The position numbers were made by a program, and so were the translations under genes. A DNA stretch of 9,505 nt from Actinomycetota bacterium (GTDB taxonomy: Bacteria; Actinomycetota; Actinomycetes; Nanopelagicales; Nanopelagicaceae): assembly GCA_009699645.1 (NCBI GenBank), contig WLNU01000037.1, positions 1-9,505 of the forward strand, in the 5' to 3' direction. Below are positions 1-5,892 of this stretch, piece after piece (position 1 is the first letter of the stretch; each line of letters starts with the position of its first letter). The notes under the pieces are model-generated. The model was not told where the DNA came from, ran no database searches, and worked only from the letters and a program-made list of their open reading frames with translations.

Positions 1-468
1 ATCTCTAAGTGGGGCGAATGGGTAAAGAGCAGACCCTTGACAATAAATGGCGCAGATACTCGCTGGCGCATCTTAGGAAAATACGATCTTGTTTCAACCA
101 ATGACGATGGAACCATAGGTCTTATCGACTGCAAGGTTTCAGATAGTGCACGCGATAGCGGCGCCTTCTACTCTCCGCAGTTAGAGGCCTATGCATACTC
201 ATTGGAGAATCCAGCTGCCGGTAAGGGCCAGAGCGTTGCATCTATCGGTCTACTGGTCTGGAACCCCGAGTCGGCCATTGGGCAGTCACAAGAGAGCTAC
301 GGTTTTGGTGTGCGTCAAAAATATCTTCCCGTTGAACGTGATATTCCGAATTTTCTTGCAACAATCGCCGACTTCATTAATGTACTCGAAGGTGAACTTC
401 CAGATGCTGGTCCAGAGTGCACGACCTGTTCCTATCTCATTGCTCGCAACGCTCTAGATCGAGTTTAA
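1..468 (+). CDS. PD-(D/E)XK nuclease family protein (RecB/Cas4-like), C-terminal part, 5' end outside window
   Basis: The frame is open from base 1, so the gene starts upstream; the TTG at 37 is internal. The 155 visible codons carry a RecB-type nuclease core. GKYDL has its Asp at 85-87, and LIDCK has Asp at 127-129 and Lys at 133-135, which correspond to motifs II and III of the PD-(D/E)XK fold. QLEAY (Gln 178-180, Tyr 190-192) is the QxxxY motif typical of RecB, AddB and Cas4-type nucleases. Near the C terminus is a CxxC pair (Cys 418-420 and 427-429) in GPECTTCSY, where AddB and Cas4 proteins have the last cysteines of an Fe-S cluster; the further Cys expected downstream is absent. The family cuts DNA in repair or recombination, but the exact role cannot be given. 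There is no sign of a cas locus. The gene converges on plsC with a 4-base overlap. Confidence 0.8.
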   Translation: MSKWGEWVKSRPLTINGADTRWRILGKYDLVSTNDDGTIGLIDCKVSDSARDSGAFYSPQLEAYAYSLENPAAGKGQSVASIGLLVWNPESAIGQSQESYGFGVRQKYLPVERDIPNFLATIADFINVLEGELPDAGPECTTCSYLIARNALDRV

Positions 469-1166
469 TCCTCTTCGCCAGAGACATTAATATCATCTGG
501 CTTACTCTTCTTTGGCGCATAGATATCAATATATTCCTGGCCCGACATCTCTTGGATCTTCTTCATGATTTGATCGGTGACAACACGCAGATACTGTAGA
601 TCCGTTGAGTCACCTTCAAAATACATAGGTTCACCAAAGATCATTCCAACGCGATGCAGATTTGGAATTATCTTTCCAGTGGGTTGAATCTTGTCGGTAT
701 TAGACATCGCTACTGGAATAATCGCTGCGCCAGATTCGATTGCAAGTCGTGCTATTCCTGTTCGACCTTTATATAGACGTCCATCAGGTGAGCGAGTACC
801 TTCCGGATAAATTCCAAGGCAGTTACCCTCGGCAAGAATCTTTAAACCTGTCAGCAGGGCCGCCTCACTGCGGCGTCCACCCGATCTATCCACCGGCACT
901 TGGCCAAGGGCGATAAAGGTGAGCTTTTTTAATAATCCCTTAGGCCCAGGTGATGTGAAGTACTCGCTTTTAGCAAGAAAAGTTACTTTGCGCGGCACAA
1001 CCAGGGGCATAAAGATTGAGTCACTAAATGAGAGATGGTTTGAGGCGATGATAACGGGCCCTTTACCTGGCACATTGCGTAGACCTTTGACCTTGGGTCT
1101 AAAGGCGCTCATCAAAAAGGGTGTCAGAAAAGCACGCAGGACCCCATAGGGAAGGTTATTGAGCAC
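465..1166 (-). CDS. plsC: 1-acyl-sn-glycerol-3-phosphate acyltransferase (PlsC family)
   Basis: This 233-aa protein should transfer an acyl chain to lysophosphatidic acid, giving phosphatidic acid at the inner face of the membrane. All four acyltransferase blocks are present. They are NHLSFSD with the catalytic HX4D (His44, Asp49), GQVPVDRSGGRRS around 88-100, YPEGTRS at 120-126 (Glu122, Gly123, Arg125) for glycerol-phosphate binding, and IPVAMSN around 150. Length is normal for the actinobacterial type, and the position resembles Rv2182c of M. tuberculosis. The GTG at 1166 is the most upstream possible start, because an in-frame TAA lies at 1178-1176. The purine stretch AGGAAG directly touches the GTG and is too close to act as a Shine-Dalgarno; a -10 box fits leaderless expression better. 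The C-terminal tail is charged and ends on the nuclease gene's stop. Acyl acceptor specificity is not readable. Confidence 0.92.
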   Translation of the reverse strand: MLNNLPYGVLRAFLTPFLMSAFRPKVKGLRNVPGKGPVIIASNHLSFSDSIFMPLVVPRKVTFLAKSEYFTSPGPKGLLKKLTFIALGQVPVDRSGGRRSEAALLTGLKILAEGNCLGIYPEGTRSPDGRLYKGRTGIARLAIESGAAIIPVAMSNTDKIQPTGKIIPNLHRVGMIFGEPMYFEGDSTDLQYLRVVTDQIMKKIQEMSGQEYIDIYAPKKSKPDDINVSGEED

Positions 1167-1172
1167 CTTCCT

Positions 1173-1201
1173 AATTTAGCCGCTATTGCTCCGTATGACA
1201 C
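1173..1201 (-). promoter_or_regulatory. Predicted leaderless promoter of plsC
   Basis: On the minus strand a -35-like GTGTCA (1201-1196, four of six bases of TTGACA) is followed by a 17-base spacer and the -10 TAAATT (1178-1173). Six bases later comes the GTG start, so transcription should begin at or next to the start codon. It lies in the 44-base divergent gap shared with the 90-aa gene. Confidence 0.55.
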
Positions 1202-1210
1202 TATCTGAGG

Positions 1211-1483
1211 GTGAGCAAAGAGCCGATAAGCCCTCAAGATGATGGATTCGATGAGGAGGAGCTCATCCGCAGCGAGTTTGATTCTATAGTCTCTGGACTC
1301 TCCCTCGATGAGTCAGCGCCTTCAACATATTTAGATGAACTAGATCGCATAGATCAAAGCCAGGGCTTTGTTGCACCTAATCCCCCAACCCAAACTCCCC
1401 GCTCATTTTTTTTCGCAGCACAGCGCGCCGTGCTGCGATGGTTTAAGCGCCCCTTTCATGATGATGATGGAGTCGCACTATGA
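1211..1483 (+). CDS. Acidic 90-aa hypothetical protein
   Basis: I do not recognise this family. The first ~55 residues are strongly acidic (for example DDGFDEEEL near the start, then DESAPSTYLDELDRID) and read as partly helical. A proline-rich linker (APNPPTQTP) follows, then an aromatic and basic segment (SFFFAAQRAVLRWFKRPF) that could be an amphipathic helix, and an acidic tail. There is no signal peptide and no clear transmembrane span. The GTG at 1211 is the only reasonable start, since an in-frame TGA lies at 1196-1198. The GAGG before it touches the start codon, and the hexamer six bases upstream is only a weak -10 (CACTAT). The gene diverges from plsC and converges on the glucokinase gene. 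A T8 tract and a 9-bp hairpin lie in its 3' third. The composition resembles a coding gene, but the function is unknown. Confidence 0.7.
   Translation: MSKEPISPQDDGFDEEELIRSEFDSIVSGLSLDESAPSTYLDELDRIDQSQGFVAPNPPTQTPRSFFFAAQRAVLRWFKRPFHDDDGVAL
1413..1438. repeat. Perfect 9-bp inverted repeat behind a T8 tract, inside the 90-aa gene
   Basis: TCGCAGCAC (1413-1421) and GTGCTGCGA (1430-1438) are exact reverse complements around an 8-base GC-rich loop. Eight T residues (1406-1413) stand immediately 5' on the plus strand and share one base with the stem. An intrinsic terminator needs T residues after the hairpin, so this does not fit one on either strand. In frame it encodes FFFAAQRAVLR. Confidence 0.6.
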
Positions 1484-1545
1484 GTAGCTTTCATTGGGGC
1501 ATGTACTGCATTCAGAAAAAAGATTGGCCTTCAATACTTCTCTGA
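1480..1545 (+). CDS. Possible translationally coupled micro-ORF (21 aa)
   Basis: An ATG at 1480 overlaps the TGA of the 90-aa gene in an ATGA junction. It opens a 21-codon frame that begins MSSFHWGMYC and ends in SILL at TGA 1543-1545, three bases before the converging glucokinase stop. GGAG at 1469-1472 lies seven bases before the ATG, which is one of the few well-placed Shine-Dalgarno sequences in the window. The peptide has two Trp, one Cys and two Lys, with no recognised family. So short a frame could arise by chance; the ATGA junction and ribosome site are the only support. Confidence 0.3.
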   Translation: MSSFHWGMYCIQKKDWPSILL

Positions 1546-1548
1546 CAA

Positions 1549-2493
1549 TTAAAGACGCGCTAGATCGGCAACGCCGACTAGGCCCGCCTCATTTCCTAAT
1601 TCGGCCGAGATAATTCGCGGAGAAGGATGTTTGCCGGCAAAGGGCATGGTGCGCTCTAGAGCCTCGCGAGTTGGCGCCAGTAAAATCTCACCGGCTTCGA
1701 TTACTCCCCCGCCGATAACCACACATGCTGGATCTAAAACTACCGATAGCGCTGCGATTCCGGCGCCAAGCCACTGACCCGTTGTATTGAATGCAGCTAA
1801 TGCAACTGGATCCCCATCACGTGCGGCATCGGTAATAGCCTTTCCAGTTAAGCCTGTAACTGTTCCATCACCGCGAGATAACAAGTTACGTGCAATTTCT
1901 GGGCTTGCATTAATCGCCTCGCGTGCATGGCGAAGAAGTGCATTTCCAGATGCATACTGTTCAAAACATCCTCGCGCACCGCATCCACATAAATGTCCAT
2001 CGGGTACTACACGCATATGACCAAACTCGCCAGCAGTGCCAAAGGCTCCGCGATAAAGGGCGCCATTTACAACGACTCCGCCACCGATACCAGTTCCAAC
2101 TGTCAACATCATCATGTGATCTTCGTTTCGGCCAGCACCAAACTTTGCCTCACCCCATGCAGCGGCATTTGCATCGTTTTCGATGATGACTGGGAGCCCA
2201 ATTAATTTCGTGAGTTCGGTATCTAAATCAACACCATTCCAGTCGGCGATGTTGGGTGTGGCAAGCATCGTCTTTCGATCAGATGAGACAAAACCTGCAG
2301 CCGATACTCCAACGCAAGCAACTGAATGTTGGCGCATTAGCGCTTGGGCGATTTCAGCAATTGTCTGCGTTAATGCACTTCCACCTTGGCGCGGTGTGTC
2401 TTTTCTAGCAGTTGCTAAAACTTTACCCGACTCGTCAACGACTCCACCCAAAACTTTGCTACCACCAACATCGATACCAATTGTGAATACCAT
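1549..2493 (-). CDS. glk: ROK-family glucokinase
   Basis: This cytosolic 314-aa sugar kinase most likely phosphorylates glucose to glucose 6-phosphate using ATP. The N-terminal phosphate loop is IGIDVGGSK (residues 5-13). ENDANAAAWGE (105-115) carries the catalytic Asp107, and TVGTGIGGG (131-139) is the second phosphate-binding stretch. The ROK signature follows: Glu156 and His159 in GEFGHM, then CGCGARGCFE with zinc ligands Cys169, Cys171 and Cys176 and sugar-contacting Glu178. The CxCGxxGCxE zinc motif favours an ATP-using GlkA-type glucokinase over polyphosphate glucokinase PpgK. No DNA-binding domain precedes the kinase, so it is not a ROK repressor. It lies 9 bases after the SRPBCC gene on the same strand. 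There is no Shine-Dalgarno (the upstream run is pyrimidine-rich). A -10-like TAGTTT six bases before the ATG suggests it also has its own leaderless start. Confidence 0.9.
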   Translation of the reverse strand: MVFTIGIDVGGSKVLGGVVDESGKVLATARKDTPRQGGSALTQTIAEIAQALMRQHSVACVGVSAAGFVSSDRKTMLATPNIADWNGVDLDTELTKLIGLPVIIENDANAAAWGEAKFGAGRNEDHMMMLTVGTGIGGGVVVNGALYRGAFGTAGEFGHMRVVPDGHLCGCGARGCFEQYASGNALLRHAREAINASPEIARNLLSRGDGTVTGLTGKAITDAARDGDPVALAAFNTTGQWLGAGIAALSVVLDPACVVIGGGVIEAGEILLAPTREALERTMPFAGKHPSPRIISAELGNEAGLVGVADLARL

Positions 2494-2499
2494 AGAGGA

Positions 2500-2505
2500 A
2501 AACTA
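2500..2505 (-). promoter_or_regulatory. Predicted leaderless -10 box of the glucokinase gene
   Basis: TAGTTT lies six bases before the ATG, and its first three bases are the stop codon of the SRPBCC gene. No convincing -35 is visible 16-18 bases further upstream. If active, the glucokinase can be transcribed without the gene ahead of it. Confidence 0.4.
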
Positions 2506-2940
2506 CGCTTCGAGCGTTGCTTTAAGTTGTGCTAGCGCAGCATCGATCGTGGCTTTCTCTGCTTTTTGTCGCATCATTGCAGGAATCGGCATTGATAGTG
2601 AAACGGCGAGCTCATAAGTAACCTCGGTCGTATCCTCATCAATACTCTTAATGATGTATGAACCATCCATGCCTGTTAATAAATCTGCATCATCTAGTGA
2701 AAAACTCAAATGCGTTGGAGCACCAGACCAGTCGTAATCTAAAATTACACGATCCTTCATCATGCCCGCATCAATACTCATCTTGACCTTGGTGATGCGT
2801 CCTTGATCATCCCGGGCTATCGCCTCTGCCGACTTAATCGAGGTCGACCATTCCGGATACTTTTCCAGCGCAAATAACGCCTCTGTGACTGCGGCTACTG
2901 GGGCATCTATTGAGATGGTGGAACTACTTGAATCGCTCAT
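2503..2940 (-). CDS. SRPBCC (START/Bet v 1-like) family protein, TB16.3 type
   Basis: This 145-aa protein has the SRPBCC layout. An N-terminal strand (STISIDAPVAAV) is followed by a helix ending in ALEKYPEWSTSI, then alternating strands (KVKMSIDAGM, RVILDYDWS, LSFSLDD, GSYIIKSID, TEVTYELAVSL), and a long C-terminal helix from about 118 to 143. That helix encloses the hydrophobic pocket of the fold. The EKYPEW segment and the EVTYELAVSLSMPIP stretch resemble M. tuberculosis Rv2185c (TB16.3) as I recall it, which is also 144-145 aa and sits beside fadD15. Such proteins bind lipids or other hydrophobic ligands, and the natural ligand here is unknown. A link to acyl chain handling is suggested only by the adjacent divergent fadD. 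ATG at 2940 is preceded by TAGCCT and six bases, with no Shine-Dalgarno. Confidence 0.85.
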   Translation of the reverse strand: MSDSSSSTISIDAPVAAVTEALFALEKYPEWSTSIKSAEAIARDDQGRITKVKMSIDAGMMKDRVILDYDWSGAPTHLSFSLDDADLLTGMDGSYIIKSIDEDTTEVTYELAVSLSMPIPAMMRQKAEKATIDAALAQLKATLEA

Positions 2941-2946
2941 GGGCCA

Positions 2947-2952
2947 AGGCTA
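2947..2952 (-). promoter_or_regulatory. Predicted leaderless -10 box of the SRPBCC gene
   Basis: TAGCCT is placed six bases before the ATG on the minus strand, inside the 55-base divergent gap shared with fadD. The same hexamer precedes the NlpC/P60 and EamA starts by seven bases. No good -35 is seen. Confidence 0.5.
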
Positions 2953-2982
2953 CCCCTCTTCCCTAAATATTAATTCAGGCAC

Positions 2983-2988
2983 TAACGT
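2983..2988 (+). promoter_or_regulatory. Predicted leaderless -10 box of fadD, within a 10-bp palindrome
   Basis: TAACGT lies seven bases before the ATG at 2996. It is embedded in CTAACGTTAG (2982-2991), a perfect 10-bp palindrome that could be an operator or chance. The GGAG at 2991-2994 is one base from the ATG and too close for ribosome binding. Confidence 0.45.
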
Positions 2989-2995
2989 TAGGAGT

Positions 2996-4789
2996 ATGAA
3001 TGAAATCACTAATCCCGCCCTAGTCCCTGCCGCCACTGCCGGCAACCTTACAAAGCTCATCGCCGAACGGGCACTCTTTGAACCAGAGCGCATCGTTATG
3101 TCTCGCCCACTCGGTGATGGATGGCAGAGTGTGAGCGCAAAAGAGGCCGAAGCTCAGATCCGACAAACTGCCAAGGGATTAATCGCAGCAGGAGTGCAAA
3201 TTGGTGATCGCGTAGCAATCATGTCTCGCACTCGCTATGAATGGACGATATTAGATTTTGCTATCTGGTTTGCTGGAGCCGTAGTAGTACCTGTTTATGA
3301 CACTTCATCGGCCGAACAGATCGATTGGATTCTTAACGACTCTTCCTCTGTAGGAATCATTGTTGAGACCCCAGCATTGCGCGAGCTCGTTCAGAGTGTT
3401 TTGCCCGCACACACCAAGCACATTTGGACGATGACTGAAGATGTATTAAGTACTCTCAAATCCGCTGGTACCAACATCAGTGATGAAGAAGTCGATCGCC
3501 GTAGAAACTCTCTTCTTCCCGAGACGCTTGCAACACTTATCTATACATCTGGAACAACCGGCAAGCCAAAGGGAGTTGCACTCACTCACAGCAATTTTCT
3601 ATCCGAGTGTGGAAATGTTGTGCAGGCACATAGCGACTTATTCTTAAAGCCCGGTGGATCTACACTGCTCTTCTTACCCGTTGCTCACGTCTTTGGTCGT
3701 ATGGTCGAAATCGGTGCAGTTGCGGCAGGTCTTCACTTAGCCCACTGCAGTGATCCAGTTGGACGCTTATCGATTGATCTCGCCTCCTTCAAGCCAACTT
3801 TTGTACTAGCCGTTCCAAGAATCTTTGAAAAGATTTATAACGGCTCCGAGGCGCGTGCAGAGGCTGCAGGCAAGGGAAAGATATTTAGACAGGCCGCCGA
3901 TGTTGCGGTCGCATACTCGCAAAGCCTTGATAAAAAAGGAGTATCGCCTCTGCTCTCACTCAAGCACAAACTCTTTGACAAGCTGGTCTACTCCAAAATT
4001 CGCGCGGGAATGGGTGGGCGTGTTGAGGCGGCAATCTCTGGTGGTGCCCCTCTTGGTGTGCGTCTTGGCCACTTCTATCGCGGTGCTGGCATAACGGTTC
4101 TTGAGGGCTATGGGTTAACAGAGACGACTGCAGGTGCAACGATTAACACGACGAGTGCGCATCGCGTCGGATCTGTGGGACGCCCAGTACCCGGAACATC
4201 GATCAAGATCGCCGAAGATGGTGAAGTATTAATCCGTGGTCCAATTGTTATGCGTGGGTACTGGCAGAACGATGCCGCTAACGCCGAAGTATTTAACGCA
4301 GATCACTGGTTTCAATCGGGTGATCTTGGAAAGTTAGATGATGAGGGCTTCCTCTATATCGTCGGACGCAAAAAAGAAATCATAGTTACAGCTGGTGGAA
4401 AAAACGTTGCACCGGCAGTTCTAGAGGATCGATTGCGTGCACATCCACTTGTTAGCCAGTGCATGGTCGTTGGTGACAACCAGCCATTCATTGCAGCCCT
4501 TGTCACCCTTGATCAAGATGCACTGAAATCGTGGGTTGCCAATAACAAAAAAGAGGGCGCATCTATGGCAGATCTAACTAATGATCCAGATCTAATCGCT
4601 GTTGTTCAGACCGCTGTCGATGATGCAAATAAGGCGGTCAGTAAAGCTGAATCGATTCGTAAATTTGTTATCTTGCCAACTGACTTCACCATTGCAGGTG
4701 GACACTTAACGGCCAAGCTTTCAATGAAACGCGCAGTCATTTCAAAAGAGTACGCCAAGGAGATTGAACAACTCTTCACTAGCCGTTAG
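2996..4789 (+). CDS. fadD: Long-chain fatty-acid-CoA ligase (AMP-forming, FadD15-like)
   Basis: This ligase activates long-chain fatty acids to acyl-CoA through an acyl-adenylate. With the start at 2996 it is 597 aa, normal for the FadD15/bacterial LACS group. The ATP loop YTSGTTGKPKGV begins at Tyr183. The central GYGLTET motif is at 371-377. The hinge region carries FQSGDLGKLDDEGFLYIVGRKKE with the conserved Asp and Arg, and LTAKLSMKR near the C terminus supplies the catalytic Lys574. The frame is open further upstream to 2885, but that would run into the divergent SRPBCC gene; the ATG at 2996 starts a normal N terminus and has a -10 box seven bases ahead. The gene matches Rv2187 in position and strand. 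It may feed acyl chains to PlsC and to PI-mannoside acylation. Downstream it leads into the two-component genes after nine bases. Confidence 0.93.
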   Translation: MNEITNPALVPAATAGNLTKLIAERALFEPERIVMSRPLGDGWQSVSAKEAEAQIRQTAKGLIAAGVQIGDRVAIMSRTRYEWTILDFAIWFAGAVVVPVYDTSSAEQIDWILNDSSSVGIIVETPALRELVQSVLPAHTKHIWTMTEDVLSTLKSAGTNISDEEVDRRRNSLLPETLATLIYTSGTTGKPKGVALTHSNFLSECGNVVQAHSDLFLKPGGSTLLFLPVAHVFGRMVEIGAVAAGLHLAHCSDPVGRLSIDLASFKPTFVLAVPRIFEKIYNGSEARAEAAGKGKIFRQAADVAVAYSQSLDKKGVSPLLSLKHKLFDKLVYSKIRAGMGGRVEAAISGGAPLGVRLGHFYRGAGITVLEGYGLTETTAGATINTTSAHRVGSVGRPVPGTSIKIAEDGEVLIRGPIVMRGYWQNDAANAEVFNADHWFQSGDLGKLDDEGFLYIVGRKKEIIVTAGGKNVAPAVLEDRLRAHPLVSQCMVVGDNQPFIAALVTLDQDALKSWVANNKKEGASMADLTNDPDLIAVVQTAVDDANKAVSKAESIRKFVILPTDFTIAGGHLTAKLSMKRAVISKEYAKEIEQLFTSR

Positions 4790-4798
4790 ATAAAAAAT

Positions 4799-5281
4799 GT
4801 GAGCGCTAATGAGCGAGTCAGACTCGCACAAGAGTTACATGATGGGATCGCCCAGGATTTAGTTGGACTGGGCTACTCGATTGATAGCCTTGTTGGCGCA
4901 CCCGATACTCCTATTGATATACGTGCTGAACTACGCAGCCTGCGCTTTGCAATGAGTGATCTGGTTGAAAAAGTGCGCGATGAAATCTTTGCGCTCAGAT
5001 CAAGTAAAGAGATCCTGTCAGCCCAATCTGATCCAAATCTAGATTATGAGTTACAGAAAATCTTTGCAGAGCTGCTGCGTAATGTACAGGAGCACTCCCA
5101 GGCAACATCGGTAACTATGAGCCTGCGCGATAATGGAGTTGGAGGGGCTGTGCCCAAAGAGGGTCACTATGGGTTAGTCGGCATTGGCGAACGTGTGCGT
5201 GGATTAGAGGGGGTTTTAGATATCGAATCAACTCAATCAGGTACCCAGATTTCTATAACAGTTCCCTGGGTGCGAACATGA
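4799..5281 (+). CDS. Minimal, sensorless NarL-type histidine kinase (HisKA_3 + HATPase_c)
   Basis: Only 160 aa long, this kinase begins directly with its phosphorylation helix. ERVRLAQELHDGIAQDL places the phospho-acceptor at His14, as in the HisKA_3 (NarX/DesK) family. The ATPase part has an N-box ELLRNVQEHSQA with Asn95, a G1 box DNGVG (111-115) and a glycine-rich G2 stretch HYGLVGIGER (123-132), ending in ISITVPW. No sensor, PAS, GAF or membrane part precedes it, and an in-frame TAG at 4787 rules out a longer protein. The linker between the two domains and the strands between the N-box and G1 box look shorter than family norms. The ATG at 4798 runs straight into TGA, so GTG 4799 is the start. 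It overlaps the regulator gene in ATGA. It is either a real cytosolic kinase or a degenerating one. Confidence 0.8.
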   Translation: MSANERVRLAQELHDGIAQDLVGLGYSIDSLVGAPDTPIDIRAELRSLRFAMSDLVEKVRDEIFALRSSKEILSAQSDPNLDYELQKIFAELLRNVQEHSQATSVTMSLRDNGVGGAVPKEGHYGLVGIGERVRGLEGVLDIESTQSGTQISITVPWVRT

Positions 5282-5892
5282 TACGAGTTGTCATTATCGA
5301 TGATCACGCAGTTGTTCGCGAGGGTCTCAAACATGCACTGATTAGCAATGGCTATGAAATCGCTGCTGAGGCGGCCAGTCTTGCCGAGGCCCGTGCACAG
5401 ATAGCCTTCGTAAATCCAGATGTAATAGTTGTTGACTTAAATCTGCCAGATGGCAGTGGTTTTGATTTAATCTCTTGGGCACGGGGAATCTCGAAGACTT
5501 TAGGGATCGTGGTACTCACCCTTAACGATAGCGATGCGCATTTGCTTGCAGCGATGAATGCCGGGGCAAGTGCCTACATAGTAAAGAGCGCACCGATCAT
5601 CGAACTAACTGCGGCGATAGATCACTCAACTAAATCACCTCTGAGCTTTAGTGCTAAAGGGATATCTGCGGCGATGAAGGCGGCGACCCAGAGCTTTAAT
5701 TTAACTGCTCGTGAGTTTGATGTTCTTGGACTCTTGCCTAGCGGGGCATCTACCAAAGAGATTGCATCTGGACTTTTCTTATCTCAGGCGACTATTAAGA
5801 CGCATCTAGCATCAATTTTTAGAAAACTTGAAGTTGCTAATCGCACGGCCGCCGTAAGTAAAGCACGCAAACACAACCTACTCGTTGATTAA
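5278..5892 (+). CDS. NarL/FixJ-family response regulator (REC + LuxR HTH)
   Basis: This 204-aa regulator has an intact receiver domain. It shows the acidic pair Asp8-Asp9, phospho-acceptor Asp53 in VVDLNLPDGSG, Thr81 and Lys103. After a linker comes a LuxR-type helix-turn-helix at about 141-200, LTAREFDVLGLLPSG then TKEIASGLFLSQATIKTHL, with the recognition helix near SQATIKTHLASIFRKL. It should bind DNA as a dimer when phosphorylated by the kinase encoded just upstream. The ATGA overlap indicates translational coupling and matched amounts of both proteins. Targets cannot be read from the sequence; the placement between fadD and pimB' makes envelope or lipid genes a reasonable guess. The 3' end overlaps the converging mannosyltransferase gene by 15 bases, leaving no room for a terminator between them. 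Confidence 0.93.
   Translation: MIRVVIIDDHAVVREGLKHALISNGYEIAAEAASLAEARAQIAFVNPDVIVVDLNLPDGSGFDLISWARGISKTLGIVVLTLNDSDAHLLAAMNAGASAYIVKSAPIIELTAAIDHSTKSPLSFSAKGISAAMKAATQSFNLTAREFDVLGLLPSGASTKEIASGLFLSQATIKTHLASIFRKLEVANRTAAVSKARKHNLLVD

Noticed and set aside
1..468. Cas4 of a CRISPR system
   Set aside because: QxxxY and CxxC recall Cas4, but no repeats or other cas genes are in the window and the Cys cluster is incomplete.
1923..2617. Plus-strand open frames of 70-144 codons opposite the glucokinase and SRPBCC genes
   Set aside because: They are antisense to strongly conserved proteins, with no motifs of their own.
2885..2995. Longer N terminus for fadD from the ATG at 2885
   Set aside because: It would overlap the divergent SRPBCC gene by 56 bases and add 37 residues unlike the family. 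The ATG at 2996 has the expected N terminus and a -10 box.
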